DNA of 64,000 bases from Prosopocoilus inquinatus (taxonomy: Eukaryota > Arthropoda > Insecta > Coleoptera > Lucanidae), in NCBI GenBank assembly GCA_036172665.1, contig CM069872.1:54980101-55044100 (forward strand), given 5' to 3'. The position numbers and the translations under genes were made by a program. Shown here in pieces: positions 1 to 12,800 of the stretch. The notes beneath the pieces are model-generated. The model did not search any database, was not told where the DNA came from, and saw only the letters and a program-made list of their open reading frames with translations. Position 1 is the stretch's first letter, and each line of letters opens with the position of its first letter.

Positions 1-16
1 TTGCCGGACCTTCCCT

Positions 17-268
17 TCTAATCTAAGCCGCGCTGATGACCTTTTGCGTAAAATGCCACCGACGGCTGCCCGATTTCTTCACCTCCTGATAAATTTATCT
101 GCCAAGTATTATCCTTGGAAACCATTGCATCGATAATAGTTTCCCTGGATACTACCTGGCGGATAAATTTATCCGTAGGTGAAGAAATCGGCCCTTAGTC
201 TGCTTCCAATCTGAGCTGGCGTGCTGGCGCAGGTTGCCGTTTATACAAGCGCGGCTTAGATTGGAGGG
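17..268. mobile_element. Fold-back MITE-like element
   Basis: The segment is bounded by a perfect 15-bp inverted repeat: aatctaagccgcgct at 20-34 and its complement at 248-262. Inside it is a second pair of long, nearly matching arms (about 69-122 against 141-195), including cgatttcttcacct at 71-84 and its complement at 177-190. The whole piece could fold into a hairpin with a short loop. There is no coding capacity, so it fits a non-autonomous fold-back or MITE element. The end motif gcttagattgg recurs near 59899, 62782 and 63246. A target-site duplication cannot be judged because the left end lies almost at the window edge. Confidence 0.6.
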
Positions 269-1989
269 TGACCTAACAACTACTTCTTTCCCATCCCCTT
301 GGCGACGCCGTTTCCACGTCAGTATAAATTTGCAGCGTGTCGTCAAACAACGAAAACCTCGTTTTCGTTTCGCTTAAAAAAAAAAAAGAGCCACCTGGTT
401 CAAGAAAAAAAACGCACCGAAGAAGTTTCGCAACGCCCTCATTGGTTCACTCGCGACGAGGTGTGCCGGGGCGCAGGGGGGTGGCAAGAATCAACCGCGC
501 AGCTTTAGGACCGTCCGTTTTGTACTGCGCAGCCATTTCGTTCCGTTTTGGTTCGCCTCATTTCGTTTTTTTATTTTTTATATATTATTTATTCTGCATC
601 AAATTTTTTTTTATATAACTCATATACAAACGAATGATTGGGATTTATGAAATTTAGCAGTAGCTACTAAATTGCACCGTCGCGCCATCTATCGATCTAT
701 TGATGGTAAGCTTAACTCGTCCGTATAGAAAACTGTAACCGCGTTCCGAATTTGCGGCGACAGTTCGTCCTACAAACTCTAGATGGAGGAAGCGTTTCAC
801 AATCGATAACTGACGCAGCCGCCTTTTTTTTTCGAGTTTACAGGGAAGTTAGGTTAGGAAATTATTACATTTTGTCGTGGCAAGAATTTTTCGCGTAATC
901 TGCATTTACAGAGTTCTTTTGTTTACTCGCTTGGAATTCGTAGAATTCTTTGCGTCGCGTCGCCATCTCCTCTGACGCTGCGAAACAGAGTTCTTTTTCT
1001 GACTTTAAGCGACGAATAATACAGTTTCCTGTTTTAGTTTCATACCGGCTTGGCATGATGCGGCTTACGGTGACTAGATGGCGACAACGTGGAGAAAAAA
1101 ATATTTTACTCGAGTATAGATTTTTTCTTCCTTTCCTTTTTCGTTTCATAAATAAATCGAGTTATATTTATGGAAGAGTTTTTATTATTTTTTATTATTA
1201 TTTTAAAGACTGGTCGTTTGTTTCCATTAACGAGAACTCCAGACCAATGCGTCGATAACAATTGGCGTGCAAGATTTTAGAACGGGAATGTAACTTACAC
1301 TCCCAACGGTCCCACTATCGGCAGATCGGCTGTTCAGTGGTACGGGTTGGTGTCCAAATCAAGCGCGCCGAATAACCTAGCATATAGTTATTAAAAAATA
1401 AAATAAAAAACATCAGTTTTTTTTCAAACCTGCCTTTATTAATACACGCAAAAATCGTACAAGGTTACGTAAATACCGAGCGACTATCGACACCTGAGTT
1501 TTTTTTTTTTGTTGGATTGGTAACATTTTTCAATATTTATGTTATCTCATCAGTGTTCCCAACCTGTTCACTTTGCTTGAATCATTTAATCCAACGCAGT
1601 ACTTCAAACAATAATTAAATATAAATGGACGTCAAACAGCAAGTTGAATGAAATTAAAAGCGAATAACGGGGCCCGTATTTCGTTTACAAAAAAAGAAAA
1701 CGCTAACGGCAAAAACCCGGCCAGTAATTCGATTTTATTTGTGACTGCGTGTCGTCAGAAATGAAAAGCGAAACAATTAAAAAAAAAAGTCAACAGTCAA
1801 CAATAAATTTGAAAATCAAAGTACGCTTAACTCCAAGCTGACGGCGTCGCACTTTTTCCTTCAGAAGCCAGGTTAACATGCCACGCTTGCGTACTAGGCG
1901 TCCTCGTTGCTACGTGGAGGTCGGTGAACCATCCCCAAAGTAAATTCGCCCCTAGAGTATGCAACGCTGTATGCAGCGCTGTCTGAGAA
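269..1989. other. Non-coding, AT-rich intergenic stretch
   Basis: No supported gene. Open frames here are short, in poly-A/T-rich DNA, and lack splice or codon-bias support. Runs of A or T are frequent and no repeat structure was recognised. Confidence 0.5.
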
Positions 1990-4060
1990 CGTTCCGCCCC
2001 CACGTTCAGGAAGTTCAGTGACACCACTCAATCTGTCAGGTTCGACTTCGAAGCATCCCAAAGTAGTAACTTGCGCGCACAGAAATCGCTGGTCATAAAT
2101 ACATGATTAATTAATATTGAAGTTGTCAGGCTTTGAAAAGCACTCGGCCTCAGTGGACTACAGTCGACAAGAAAACGACTTGCGCTCTATGCGTTCGGTG
2201 AAACTGCTGGCCCGATTGTAACTGATTTTACGCGCAATCTTACAGATTGGGTATTTCTTTCGTAAAAAAAAATTAACTGATCTTTCGAAGATTGTAAGTC
2301 TCCTCTTTCTTTCGTAAAAAAAGACCACAACGAAACGTGTTAGGCTGTTTCTAGAAATGAAAATGTATGAGATTCTTTTTTTATTAGGTAGTCATTGTGT
2401 CAAAATATTTCTTTCTTAATAATTTCAGTCGCTGAATGGGACAGTGAAACCACATAATCCGTCAGATTCGGCCCGCAGCAAAACACATAATTAAGGATGC
2501 ATTGCAGACTGATTTGCGCACAAAAATCTTGATTAATTGATATTGAAGTTTGTCAGGCTTTGAAAAAAAGCGTTGTTTTGCGGAAAGTGACTTTTTCGGA
2601 ACGCGGACAAAATGGTAGCCGCAGCCGACAAGACAACAAATTGCACTCTACGCGCGTTCAGCGAAACTATTAACCTGATCTTGCACGCAATCTTTCGTAG
2701 AAAAGAGAAAATCTTCGAGGAGAAAGGTATTTCCTTTATTAATCAACTAGTCACTGTGCTAAAAAAAAAATTTTCGATAATTTTAGCGGCCGAATGGGAT
2801 AGTAACACCACTTAATTAATCCGTCAGGTTCGGCTTCGAAGTATCCCATAAAGAGAAGACCCCACAATAAAGCACCTAGTTAAGGAAGCGTTGCGAACTA
2901 ATTTGCGCAGAGAAATAAAAAATCATAAGGTCATGAAAACCTGATTAATCGATATATTGAAGTCGTCAGGCTTTGAAAGGCGTCGATTCGCGGAGAGTGC
3001 CTTTAGCTCAGAGCGCGCCGGAGTTCAGACGTCATCAAAGCATCTGAGCAGCCTGACCGGGCGACAACAAAATGGCCGCCGCAGCAACCCGCAAAACGAC
3101 GGATTGCACTCTTTCTTTCGTGCAAAAAAGAGAAAATCTTCGAGGAAGAAAGAAATATATCGGGCTATTCCTAGAAATGAATGTATTGGATTTCCTTTAT
3201 TAATTTATTAGTCATCGTGCTAATTTTTTTTTTTTTTTGATAATTTTGAAGTCGCTGAATGGGACGATGGCACCATCTAAACCGTCAGGTTCGGCTTCGA
3301 AGTACACCAAAGAGAAAAAAAAAACAATATAGAAAACATTGCGGACTAATTTGCGCGCAGAAATCAAAAATCGTAAGGTCATAAATACCTGATTACTTGA
3401 TATATTGAAGTCGTCAGGCTTTGAAAGGCGTCGATTCGCGGAGAGTGCCTTTTGCTCAGAGCGCGCCGGAGTTCAGACGTCATCAAAGCATCTGAGCTGC
3501 CTGAGCGGGCGACAACAAAATGGCCGCCGCCGCAGTCGACAAGACGACGAATTGCACTCTTTCTTTCGTGCAAAAAAAAGGGAAAATCTTCGAGGAAGAA
3601 AGAAATGTGTCGGGCTATTCCTAGAAATGAATCCATTGGATTTTCTTTATTGGTTTATTAGTCAACGCGCTGAAATATTTATTTATTTTTTTTTTGTTGA
3701 TAATTTTGTTTGGGATCGCTGAATTTGACGGTGGCACCGCCTAAACCGTCAGTTTCGGCTTCGAAGTATACCAAAGAGAAAAAAAAATCCTAATTGAGGG
3801 AACATTGCGGACTGATTTGCGCGCAGAAATCAAAAATCACGCGGTCATAAATACCTGATTAGTTGATAAATTGAAGTCGTCAGGCTTTGAAAGGCGTTGT
3901 TTCGCGGAAAGTGCTTAAGACGTGGCGGAGTTCAGACTTCATCAAACCATCTGAGCAGCCGGAGGGCAACAAAATGGCCGCCCGCCGCCACGGCCATTGT
4001 GCTTTTTGATAATTTTGGTCGCGCTAAATGGAACTCTTGGATTTTGATTTTCTGAAATAA
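1990..4060 (+). repeat. Tandem array of ~410-470-bp units (5 copies)
   Basis: The anchor gtcaggctttgaaa recurs at about 2125, 2552, 2965, 3413 and 3879, spacing 427, 413, 448 and 466 bp. Each unit ends with a block like gtcaggttcggcttcgaagt, then A-rich DNA. Units 3 and 4 are closest to each other, and the first and last are more diverged. Short frames inside (for example 2957-3211 and 3405-3722) repeat with the unit and look incidental. Confidence 0.75.
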
Positions 4061-5029
4061 TTCCTGGGGATTTTGGACAATCAATGACCAACCGCTGGGG
4101 CGGTGGGGGGAGGAAGAAGGGAAGAAGAAGAAGATATCGATTTGATTTAGGTCGTCGAATTCGGCATGCGGCGGCGTCCAGCAGCAGGCGGGCCGACTTT
4201 CCCCGGTTGTTTATCTCTCATCAAAACTTTATTAATGCGGCCATAAATTTCAGATTGCACACAGATATAGGATCGCGCGCTCAACAAGTGTTCGGTTTCA
4301 TCAAGGGGGGCGCAGATGTTCGGTTTCTAGTTTTGTTTATAAACGGCGGCGTAGATAAGGCGAGCATTAGGACTCGTCCAACCCCCCGCCCGCCTCCGGA
4401 AACTCCGGGGAACGGATATCGGGGCCCGCTTATTTATTGTGCCGGTCATGATTCCGCTCCGTGATAAATATTGATAATTTAAGAGCCGCTTCTGCCGGCG
4501 GTGTGGTCATTAGAACCCCTCCTATACGTATAGGACTAGAACCACTTCCATTTCCTACCCCACAATTTATTATCATTCTCGAACAAGCCGATCTACGTAC
4601 ATATTTGGTTGTTTTTTTAAAAGAAATCGATTTTTGTCAAAAAAAAACGGTTTCTTACATACTCATTTATTCGTTTTCATTTTCCAAGTAGTACGTAGCG
4701 CGGTTTCGAAGAGGCGCGGAAGCTTAATATTAAAAATATTGATTTCCTCATGCTTGCAATCCGCTTTAAACATTGAGGTGGTTATTGCGTTGGGACATTC
4801 TCGGGTTTCGGTTTGGGTTTGGGTTTGCAAATGCCGTCGGAGCATTTTCTCGATCATTTTAAAATCGCGCCGCCCGTTAAGACATATCAATTTCGTTGTA
4901 ATCATTAAGGTTGTACTTCCTCCTGGCCAGCTGTTGAGTATCATCTCATCTCATCTATTATTCAAGATCTGGCGTTCGACAATTTGCCCGTGAATAATTT
5001 ATCAGGTCCACCTACCAAGATCAATTTAG
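4061..5029. other. Intergenic, no supported gene
   Basis: The 126-codon frame at 4084-4464 starts in low-complexity Arg/Gly codons and matches no family I recognise. A short telomere-like run, (gggttt) about three times, lies near 4803-4826. Nothing else is supported. Confidence 0.4.
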
Positions 5030-7270
5030 CTGTCGCATTCCGTGTTAATATTCGAAGACCGCCTAATTGATATTGGATAACATAATCGCTCGAATTATAA
5101 TATTAGAACCGCCTCCGTGCGCAACTCGAAGACGATTATTTTATAAAGTGGATGCGCCTTAAACGATTGAATCATTGATTTTGCGGCCCCGAGATTAAAA
5201 TAAATCGAAACACGACGCCGACGGATCACAATTATTGAAGAAATTCACATACATACAAATGAAAGAAGTTTTTTCAATAAATAAAAAAGAAATATCCTGC
5301 TCATAATAACCAATAAAACGATTAAAATATTAGGTTATGTGCTTGAACTATAGAACTCTCGCCTGTAACTTATCAGACGCACACCGCCTTCGTGATCTAC
5401 TTGCCGCCTCTTGTCGACGTTACTAAAGGGGCGTGGCTTCCTTTTAAAATTCGCGCGTAATTTTGCGTATTTGCACAATCAAAGGCTACCGTTACGTCGT
5501 CAATGTCAATCACCACCTGATTGATGTGGATAACATAATCGCTTCGATTATAGTTGAATCGCCCGCCCCTGCGCACACGTTGCGGACAATTAATTTCAGC
5601 TACGCTTTAAATGAATTATTGATTTTGCGACCGAGATTAAAATAAATCGAAACACGACGCGGACGGATCACAATTATTGAAGCAATTCATATACATACAA
5701 AGCGATTTTTTTTTACTATAGAAAATAAACCGTCCGGCTTATAATAGCAAATAAAACAAGTAAAATATTAGGTTATGTATTTAGCCGGTTGAATTCTCGC
5801 ATGTGATTTAACGAACGGACGCCGCCTTCGTGATCCACTTGCCGCCTCTTGTCGACGTTACTAAAGGGGCGTGGCTTCCTTTTAAAATTCGCGCGTAATT
5901 TTGCGTATTTGCACAATCAAAGGCTACCGTTACGTCGTAAATGTCAATCACCACCTGAGTGATGTGGATAACATATTCGCTTAAATTATAGTAGAACCGC
6001 CCGCTCCTGCGCGCACGTTGTAGACAATTAATTTCAGCTACGCTTTAAATGAATTATTGATTTTGCGACCGCGATTAAAATAAATCGAAACACGACGCGG
6101 ACGTGTCACAATTATTGAAGCAATTCATATACATATAAAGCGATTTTTTTTACTATAGAAAATAAACCGTCCGGCTTATAATAACAAATAAAACAAGTAA
6201 AATATTAGGTTATGTATTTAGCCGGTTGAATTCTCGCATGTGATTTAACGAACGGACGCCGCCTTCGTGATCTACTTGCCGCCTCTTGTCTACGTTACTA
6301 AAGGGGCGTGGCTTCCTCTTAAAATGCCCGCATAATTTTGCGTATTCGCACAATCAAAGGCTACCGTTACGTCGTCAATGTCAATCACCACCTGATTGAT
6401 GTGGATAACATAATCGCTTCGATTATAGTTGAACCGCCCGCCCCTGCGCACACGTTGCGGACAATTAATTTCAGCTACGCTTTAAATGAATTATTGATTT
6501 TGCGACCGAGATTAAAATAAATCGAAACACGACGCGGACGTGTCACAATTATTGAAGCAATTCATATACATATAAAGCGATTTTTTTTTACTATAGAAAA
6601 TAAACCGTCCGGCTTATAATAACAAATAAAACAAGTAAAATATTAGGTTATGTATTTAGCCGGTTGAATTCTCGCGTGTGATTTAACGAACGCACGCCGC
6701 CTTCGTGATCTACTTGCCGCCTCTTGTCTACGTTACTAAAGGGGCGTGGCTTCCTCTTAAAATGCCCGTATAATTTTGCGTATTTGCACAATCAAAGGCT
6801 ACCGTTACGTCGTAAATGTCAATCACCACCTGAGTGATGTGGATAACATAATCGCTTAAATTATAATGGAACCGCCCGCTCCTGCGCGCACGTTGTAGAC
6901 AATTAATTTCAGCTACGCTTTAAATGAATTATTGGTTTTGCGACCGAGATTAAAATAAATCGAAACACGACGCGGATGGATCACAATTATTGAAGCAATT
7001 CATATATGTACATACAAAACGATTTTTTTTTTACTAAAGAAAATAAACTGTCCGGCTTATAATAACATATAAAAGAAGTAAAATATTAGGTTATGTTTTT
7101 AACTGGTTGAATTCTCGCCTGTAACTTAACGAACGCACACCGCCTTCGTGATCTACTTGCCGCCTCTTGTCGACGTTACTAAAGGGGCGTGGCTTTCTTT
7201 TAAAATGCGCGCGTGATTTTGCGTATCTGCACGATCAAAGGCCACTGCTACGTCGCATCGTAAACGTCAA
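5030..7270 (+). repeat. 438-bp satellite, five copies plus a diverged leading copy
   Basis: The anchor ctaaaggggcgtggctt recurs at about 5423, 5861, 6298, 6736 and 7179, spacing 438, 437, 438 and 443 bp. A diverged partial copy precedes it at 5030-5230. Each unit also carries taatattaggttatgt and a block reading gaaacacgacgcggac. The near-identical 60-codon frames at 5463-5645 and 6338-6520 are by-products of the repeat; the intermediate copies break that frame. Confidence 0.85.
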
Positions 7271-7900
7271 TCACCCCCGGTCTACACGTTTGTTTCCTTT
7301 CTTGAGCGGCCACCTGCAGACACTCCAAACTAGCCTTGGCCGACACCGAAAATAAATTGAAACTTTCCTTAATAACCGGCTTGGGATACAACCGGTTATC
7401 CAGATAATGATCAAAACCGACTCTTCGAATTTCCAAAACCCGATTATTCGGTTGTTCAAGAAATCGATCGGTCAACTGCAATACAAAAATCGACCTCTCG
7501 ACTACGCTACGAAAACGGACCTTTCGGTATCCGAGTTGGTTAGCCGAAAATCGGTTAATTACTTATTAAGTAAAACTGATTCATAAAGAAAAACCAGATT
7601 CCATTAAATTTTAATTTTGAAACGGGATTTTACGACGGTCGGATATCCATTCAGAGAAATTCTTGGAATTTGAAATGAAATCGTTATTAAAGAAAAAATT
7701 AATTCTAACATCTGATTATCCAAAAGCCGGTTATCCAATTATCCAAATAAGTGAGCATCGATTTGCCAATTACCCAGATAAGCGATTTTTGCTAGGTTTT
7801 GTTTAAAACCGTGAATAATCAAAAAACCGATTGTCCAAAAAACCAAATTGGTTCCCTGCAAGCATTCCACGCCGCGTATTCTTGTCAGTTTGTTTACATT
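7271..7900. other. Non-coding DNA with scattered ggttatcca-like motifs
   Basis: Degenerate short motifs such as ccggttatcca and ccaattatccaaat recur at about 7375-7770. No gene or regular period was seen. Confidence 0.35.
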
Positions 7901-7904
7901 CCTA

Positions 7905-9180
7905 ATTTTATTGCTCTGCGTCCGGTCTGGAGCACTATAATTTTTTGTACGACGCCGACGGAAAGATTAAATTGCGTTCGCATTTGACCTTTCACGCCAT
8001 CGGTCTTCCCTACCCTGGTTTTGGTTCTATTGGATCTTGAAGAGGTATCACGATGGTTTCAATTCGTGCCAACCCTTCCTTTGCGCTTTAAAGGTAGCGC
8101 CGGCTTTTGGCTCTGTTAATTTGCGACGTGCCTGGAGCACGCAGACTCGTCCCTCAATTTTTGTGTGGAAGCAGCGGCCCCATGGCTGCCTGTAATACTT
8201 TGCGAATAAGGCAAGGCTATTTTGATTCTCATAAAAAAAGAAACTAAAAACTTATTAGCGACTAAAAACACCGTCAATGTAGAAGCTGTTTATTTTTGTT
8301 CATCGAAGAATAGATTAAGAATGCATGTTTCTGCCTACAACCATTTTAAAATCTACAATCTTGAAATTCCATTTTTAAGTGTAGAATTCGATTTCGAAAC
8401 TCATCTAATTAACGACGCATTTGTGTGATTATTTTAATTTGCGTTTGCGTTTTTATCCCCCTTTTACGCGTCTCTAATTTATCCCTGATGAAGACCTTTA
8501 GGTCGAAACTACTTATATTTTAAATATATTTTTTTTTTACCAACACCGTGTGCAGAAGTAAAGAACTCCAACGCCAATGTTCCCTGTTTATTTATTTATT
8601 AAGGCTGTTTTGGCTCCGGGGAGATAAGTTGGTGCCCTGGTGGAACGAGAGCTCGTCAGAGTTTGTGCCAGCCTCGTCCTTGGAGTTCAGGAAAGGCTTT
8701 TAGGATTTTGATGTGCCCTGGTGGATCAAAACTTGGTCAGAGTTTGTCCCAGCCTCGTCCTCGACGTTCAGGGCAAGTACGTTTGCGACTGACAATATTT
8801 CGTAAAGTTGTAAGACTTTTGACGTGTCTGCCATTGGTAAACCTAAATATTTTTGGAGCTATTTTTGATGCCCTGGTGGATGAAAACCTCGTCCGAGTTT
8901 GTTCCAGCTTCGTCCTCGACGTTCAGGGCAAGTACGTTCTCGACTGACAATATTTCGTAAAGTTGTAAGACTTTTGACGTGTCCGCCATTGGTAAACCTA
9001 AATATTTTTAGAGCTATTTTTGATGCCCTGGTGGACCAAAGCCTCGTCAAAGTTTGTCCCAGCCTCGTCCTCGACGTTCAGGGCAAGTAAGTTCGACGAC
9101 TGACAATATTCCTAAAGTTGTAAGACTTTTAACGTGTCCGCCATTGGTAATACCAAAATATTGTTGCCATTTTAAGGTGC
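7905..9180 (+). mobile_element. Dispersed element copy A, with internal minisatellite
   Basis: One end (about 7960-8115, attaaattgcgttcgcattt) matches the complement of 30930-31085 and part of 13610-13735. Then comes a hairpin motif at 8485-8510 and a tandem part with anchor gccctggtgga at about 8634, 8715, 8870 and 9024. The last units are about 155 bp. The same end-plus-minisatellite layout recurs in opposite orientation at 13.1-13.7 kb and 29.2-31.1 kb, which is why I call it one dispersed family. No transposase is visible. Exact ends are uncertain. Confidence 0.55.
8485..8510 (+). ncRNA. Hammerhead-like hairpin motif
   Basis: The sequence reads ctgatga at 8485-8491, one extra a, gacc, loop ttta, ggtc, then gaaac. 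This resembles the hammerhead ribozyme core (CUGAUGA, stem II, GAAA), except for the extra base before stem II. Flanking stems I and III and a cleavage triplet were not convincingly found. It lies within dispersed element A. Confidence 0.3.
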
Positions 9181-9768
9181 GTACACACCAAGATGGTGTT
9201 AAGGTGGGCACGCACTGTGACTATGTCGACGACGTTCTGAATTGATGTTATATTAATTGCTGCGTAAATTGAGTCGTTCCCTTTGATCCTCTCCTCATCA
9301 CCGGTTAACACAGCACCCACGTCCGTCACGACTGAAGCCGCTGGCTGCGCTGCAAGTTAATTTCCTCAGCACGGATCCTGTTTCTGCTCAGGCAGACGAC
9401 CACGCCCAAAACAATCCTAAGTCCGGTTATAACGCAACAAATTACGTAATTTTTTTTAGACATCTGGACGCCTAATTAAACATGGGTCTTTGTAATAAGT
9501 ATTTCTTTTTTTTCCACTTACTTCGAGCTTATATTAAAGCAGCTCGGCAACTTTTTCGTGAGTCATGTTTCGATCTGTATTGCACAAAGTTAGCGCTGCG
9601 CTCAAGACCTGAAAATATCTTCTTTGCATTATTTATTTAATAGAGGACAACTAGATAAACGCCGCAATTACCAAATTAGCCATTGTTATAAGGCGTGCGG
9701 TGTAATCGTTTCTGACGAACTCAACCAAGTGTATGTATCACCATCATCGTCGTCGTCGTCATCCAGTG
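9181..9768 (+). promoter_or_regulatory. Upstream/5' leader region of the channel gene
   Basis: The region lies just before the inferred start codon. An in-frame stop (taa, 9703-9705) precedes the start, so coding cannot extend further up in this frame without another exon. A run of cgt/tca triplets lies at 9741-9765. No TATA box or initiator could be assigned, so the transcription start is unknown. Confidence 0.35.
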
Positions 9769-9821
9769 ATGTTCGACGATATGTTGCACGCAGGTCCGAT
9801 CGTTTTACTGTTGATTATTAC
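9769..9821 (+). CDS. Channel exon 1: start codon and signal peptide
   Basis: ATG codons lie in frame at 9733, 9769 and 9781. The two later ones give a compact signal peptide: MFDDMLHAG or MLHAG, then the hydrophobic core IVLLLIIT, then LCNA before the likely cleavage. Both have G at -3. I chose 9769 as the first ATG without the His/Arg-rich leader encoded by cat/cgt triplets. The donor at 9822 is a strong gtgagt, leaving two bases that join the first base of exon 2 to give Thr18. Confidence 0.7.
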
Positions 9822-12800
9822 GTGAGTAATTTAAAAATTATACTAATATCTAATAATAGTGACAGATCAGTACTATTTTTATTAGAAAAATATATATATT
9901 TCAGTCTTTGTAATGCCGACATCGAGGAGGATAAGCGCGATGTCTTGATGGAGTTGCTCGCGTCCGACAAGTATGACCACCACATCAAACCCATCTCCAA
10001 TAATAATTCAGGCAAGCTTTTTTTGACCGTAAAAAGTTAGTGTAAAAAATGTTGAAATTCGATGATGAAAATCAAAAACTAAAATGTAGTTCAAAGATAG
10101 TTCCACCAAACTGAACAAAAAAGGAGAGTTAGTGTAAAAAATGTTGAAATTCGATGATGAAAATCAAGTCAATGTTAGCCCAATCCTACCAAACTCAACC
10201 TAGGCGAGTCCAACTCAAGAAAAGAATTTAAAAATTAGGATAAAAAATGTGTCAAAAATTAAAATGTAGTTCAAATATAGTTCCACCGAACTGAAGAAAA
10301 AAAGAGAGTTAGTGTAAAAAATGTTGAAATTCGATGATGAAAATCAAGTCAATGTTAGCCTAATCCTACCAAACTCAACCTAGACGAGTCTAACTCAAGA
10401 AAAGAATAAAAAAATTAGGATAAAAAATGTTTCAAAAATTAAAATGTAGTTCAAATATAGTTTCACGAAACTGAACGAAAAAAAGAGAGTTAGTGTAAAA
10501 AATGTTGAAATTCGATGATGAAAATCAAGTCAATGTTAGCCCAATCCTACCAAACTCAACCTAGGCGAGTCCAACTCAAGAAAAGAATTTAAAAATTAGG
10601 ATAAAAAAATGTTTCAAAAATTGAGGTTTAATAGAAATTAAGTCTAGCCCATCTCAAGGTCAAACCAACCCGACCCAGCTCAAACTGAGCTCTGCCTAAC
10701 CGAATCGAATAAATTCATTGATTGAATAAAAATCCAAGTCCAGCCTGTCTTAGAGAGAACCCGATCCAAGTATACCTAATCCACACAGAGAATTAAAAAT
10801 GATTAAATTCAATAAAAATTCGAAGTAACAAACGTTGAAATGTTTTAAAAGGACATTAAAATGAAGAGGTTTAACCAATCTCAAGGTCAACCCGAATCAA
10901 TTCTAACTGACCTCCAACCGATTCTATCGAATCTAACCGAAATACTAACTGTGAGCGCTTCACGCCTCCCCCCCCCCCCTTCCCCCCACCCCTTCCAAGT
11001 CAGGCCACCGATATCGCGAATTTTTTTTTTTTTCAAAATCTTAAAAAATTATTGATGTACTCTTCACAAATAACACCTCATCTCTATTGGAGGGGAGGCG
11101 GAGGAGAAGGAGGGGGGTATTTCTAGTTTAGTAAAGCGTGTTGTCCCCCTCCTCCTTTTACCGATGTGATTGATTGTGTAAGTTTTTTCCATTGCCAAAA
11201 TTAAGAAAAAAAAATCATAAAAATTAAGCTGCAACAATCTCAAGGTCTCAACCTAATCCAGCAATACTAGCTGTGAATGCCTCACGTCCCCCTCCCCCTC
11301 TCCCCTCCCCCCTTCAAGCCAGGCCATCGAAATCGCGAAATTGTTTTTCGAAATCTTAAAAAATTATTGATTTATTCTTCACAAAAAACACCTCATCTCT
11401 ATTGGTGGGGAGGAGAAGGAGGGGGTATTCCTAGTTTAGTAAAGTGTGTTGTCCCTCTCCTCCTTTCATCGATGTGATTGATTGTGTGAGTTTTTCCTTT
11501 GCAAAAATTAAGAAAAAAATCGTCAAAAATTAAGTTGCAGCAATCTCAAGGTCTCAACCCAATCCAACTCTAACCGAACTCTAACCAATTCTATTTAATC
11601 CCCATCTAATCGAAATACTAGCTTTGAACGCTTCCTTCCCCCTCCCCCACCTCCAGACACGGCCACCGACGATGTCGTGAAATGTTTTTCTCGAAGTCTT
11701 AAAAAAAAAAATTATTCTTCCAAAATAACACCTCTTCTCTATTGGCGAGAGGAGTAGGGAGTATATAACGTTTAATATAAACAGTGTTGCCCCCCCTCCC
11801 CCTGCTTTTATTAATGCGATTGATTGCTTAAGTTTTTTTTTTCATTGAGGGGCGAATATAGGTTCTTGAACTTGAAAGCTGCACAAATTATTTTTTTTTT
11901 TTAATATGAAAAATTATAAACCAACTCGGCAAACTCGGAAAATCTCAAGGTCAACCCAATCCAATTCCCTCGAACTATAAAATTTAAATTCTATCCGGCC
12001 ATCGGCTATCCCCCTCTCTCCCTCCCTCCCTCCCACCCCCAGGCCCGGCCACCGATGTCGTGAAATGTTTTTCTCAAAGTCTTAAAAAAAATTTATTCTT
12101 CCAAAATAACACCTGTGTTGCCGCTTCTCGCTCCCCCCCCCCCTCCTCCCTTATAAATGTGATTGATTGCTTAAGTTTTTTTTCATTGTCGGGCGAATAT
12201 AGGTTCTTGGACTTGAAAGCTGCACAAATTATTTCTTTTTTTGAAAAGTTGAAAAATTAAAAACTGATTCAAATTCGGCAAATCTTAAGGTCAAGCCAAT
12301 CCAGTTCCATCGGAACTCCAAAATCTAAGTTCCATCCGGTCCAAATAAAGATAATTAAATATCAAAGAAAGCAAGAAAAAAGAACACGAAAGTAAAGGAC
12401 AATGTAATTTAAGCACCGACGATCTCTTTCGGGGCCTTTTAAATTTTTAAATTTTTAAAATATCTTTACTTATAATGCATCTTTTCTGTATTGAGGGTAT
12501 AACAGCGCGGGTGGGGGTGAGAATGAGAATGGGGGACGAAACTAATAATACACAATATTTAAATATATATTTGTATATAAATATAAGATTTTTCGGCGAG
12601 TGTTTAAAACTTCCCCGCTTTCAGTTAATAACGAGGGAACTTTCCGCGTAAACTGTCCATCATCGGGAATTCCATAAAACAGCGACTTCAAACAATCCCA
12701 TTATGTAATAACAGCCGGAAAGAGCTCATAAAAGGACCGCTTGCTTTCCCCTGCACTAAATAAAAAGACCAACCGCCACAGCTTCCTATCTAATAGAACG

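Noticed and set aside
4084..4464. 126-codon frame near the upstream region
   Set aside because: No family similarity, Arg/Gly-rich start from a purine tract, no splice context.
4803..4826. Telomere-like gggttt repeats
   Set aside because: Only about three imperfect units inside ordinary intergenic DNA.
5463..6520. Nearly identical 60-codon frames in the 438-bp satellite
   Set aside because: Present in only two of five copies; intermediate copies carry in-frame stops, so no conserved peptide.
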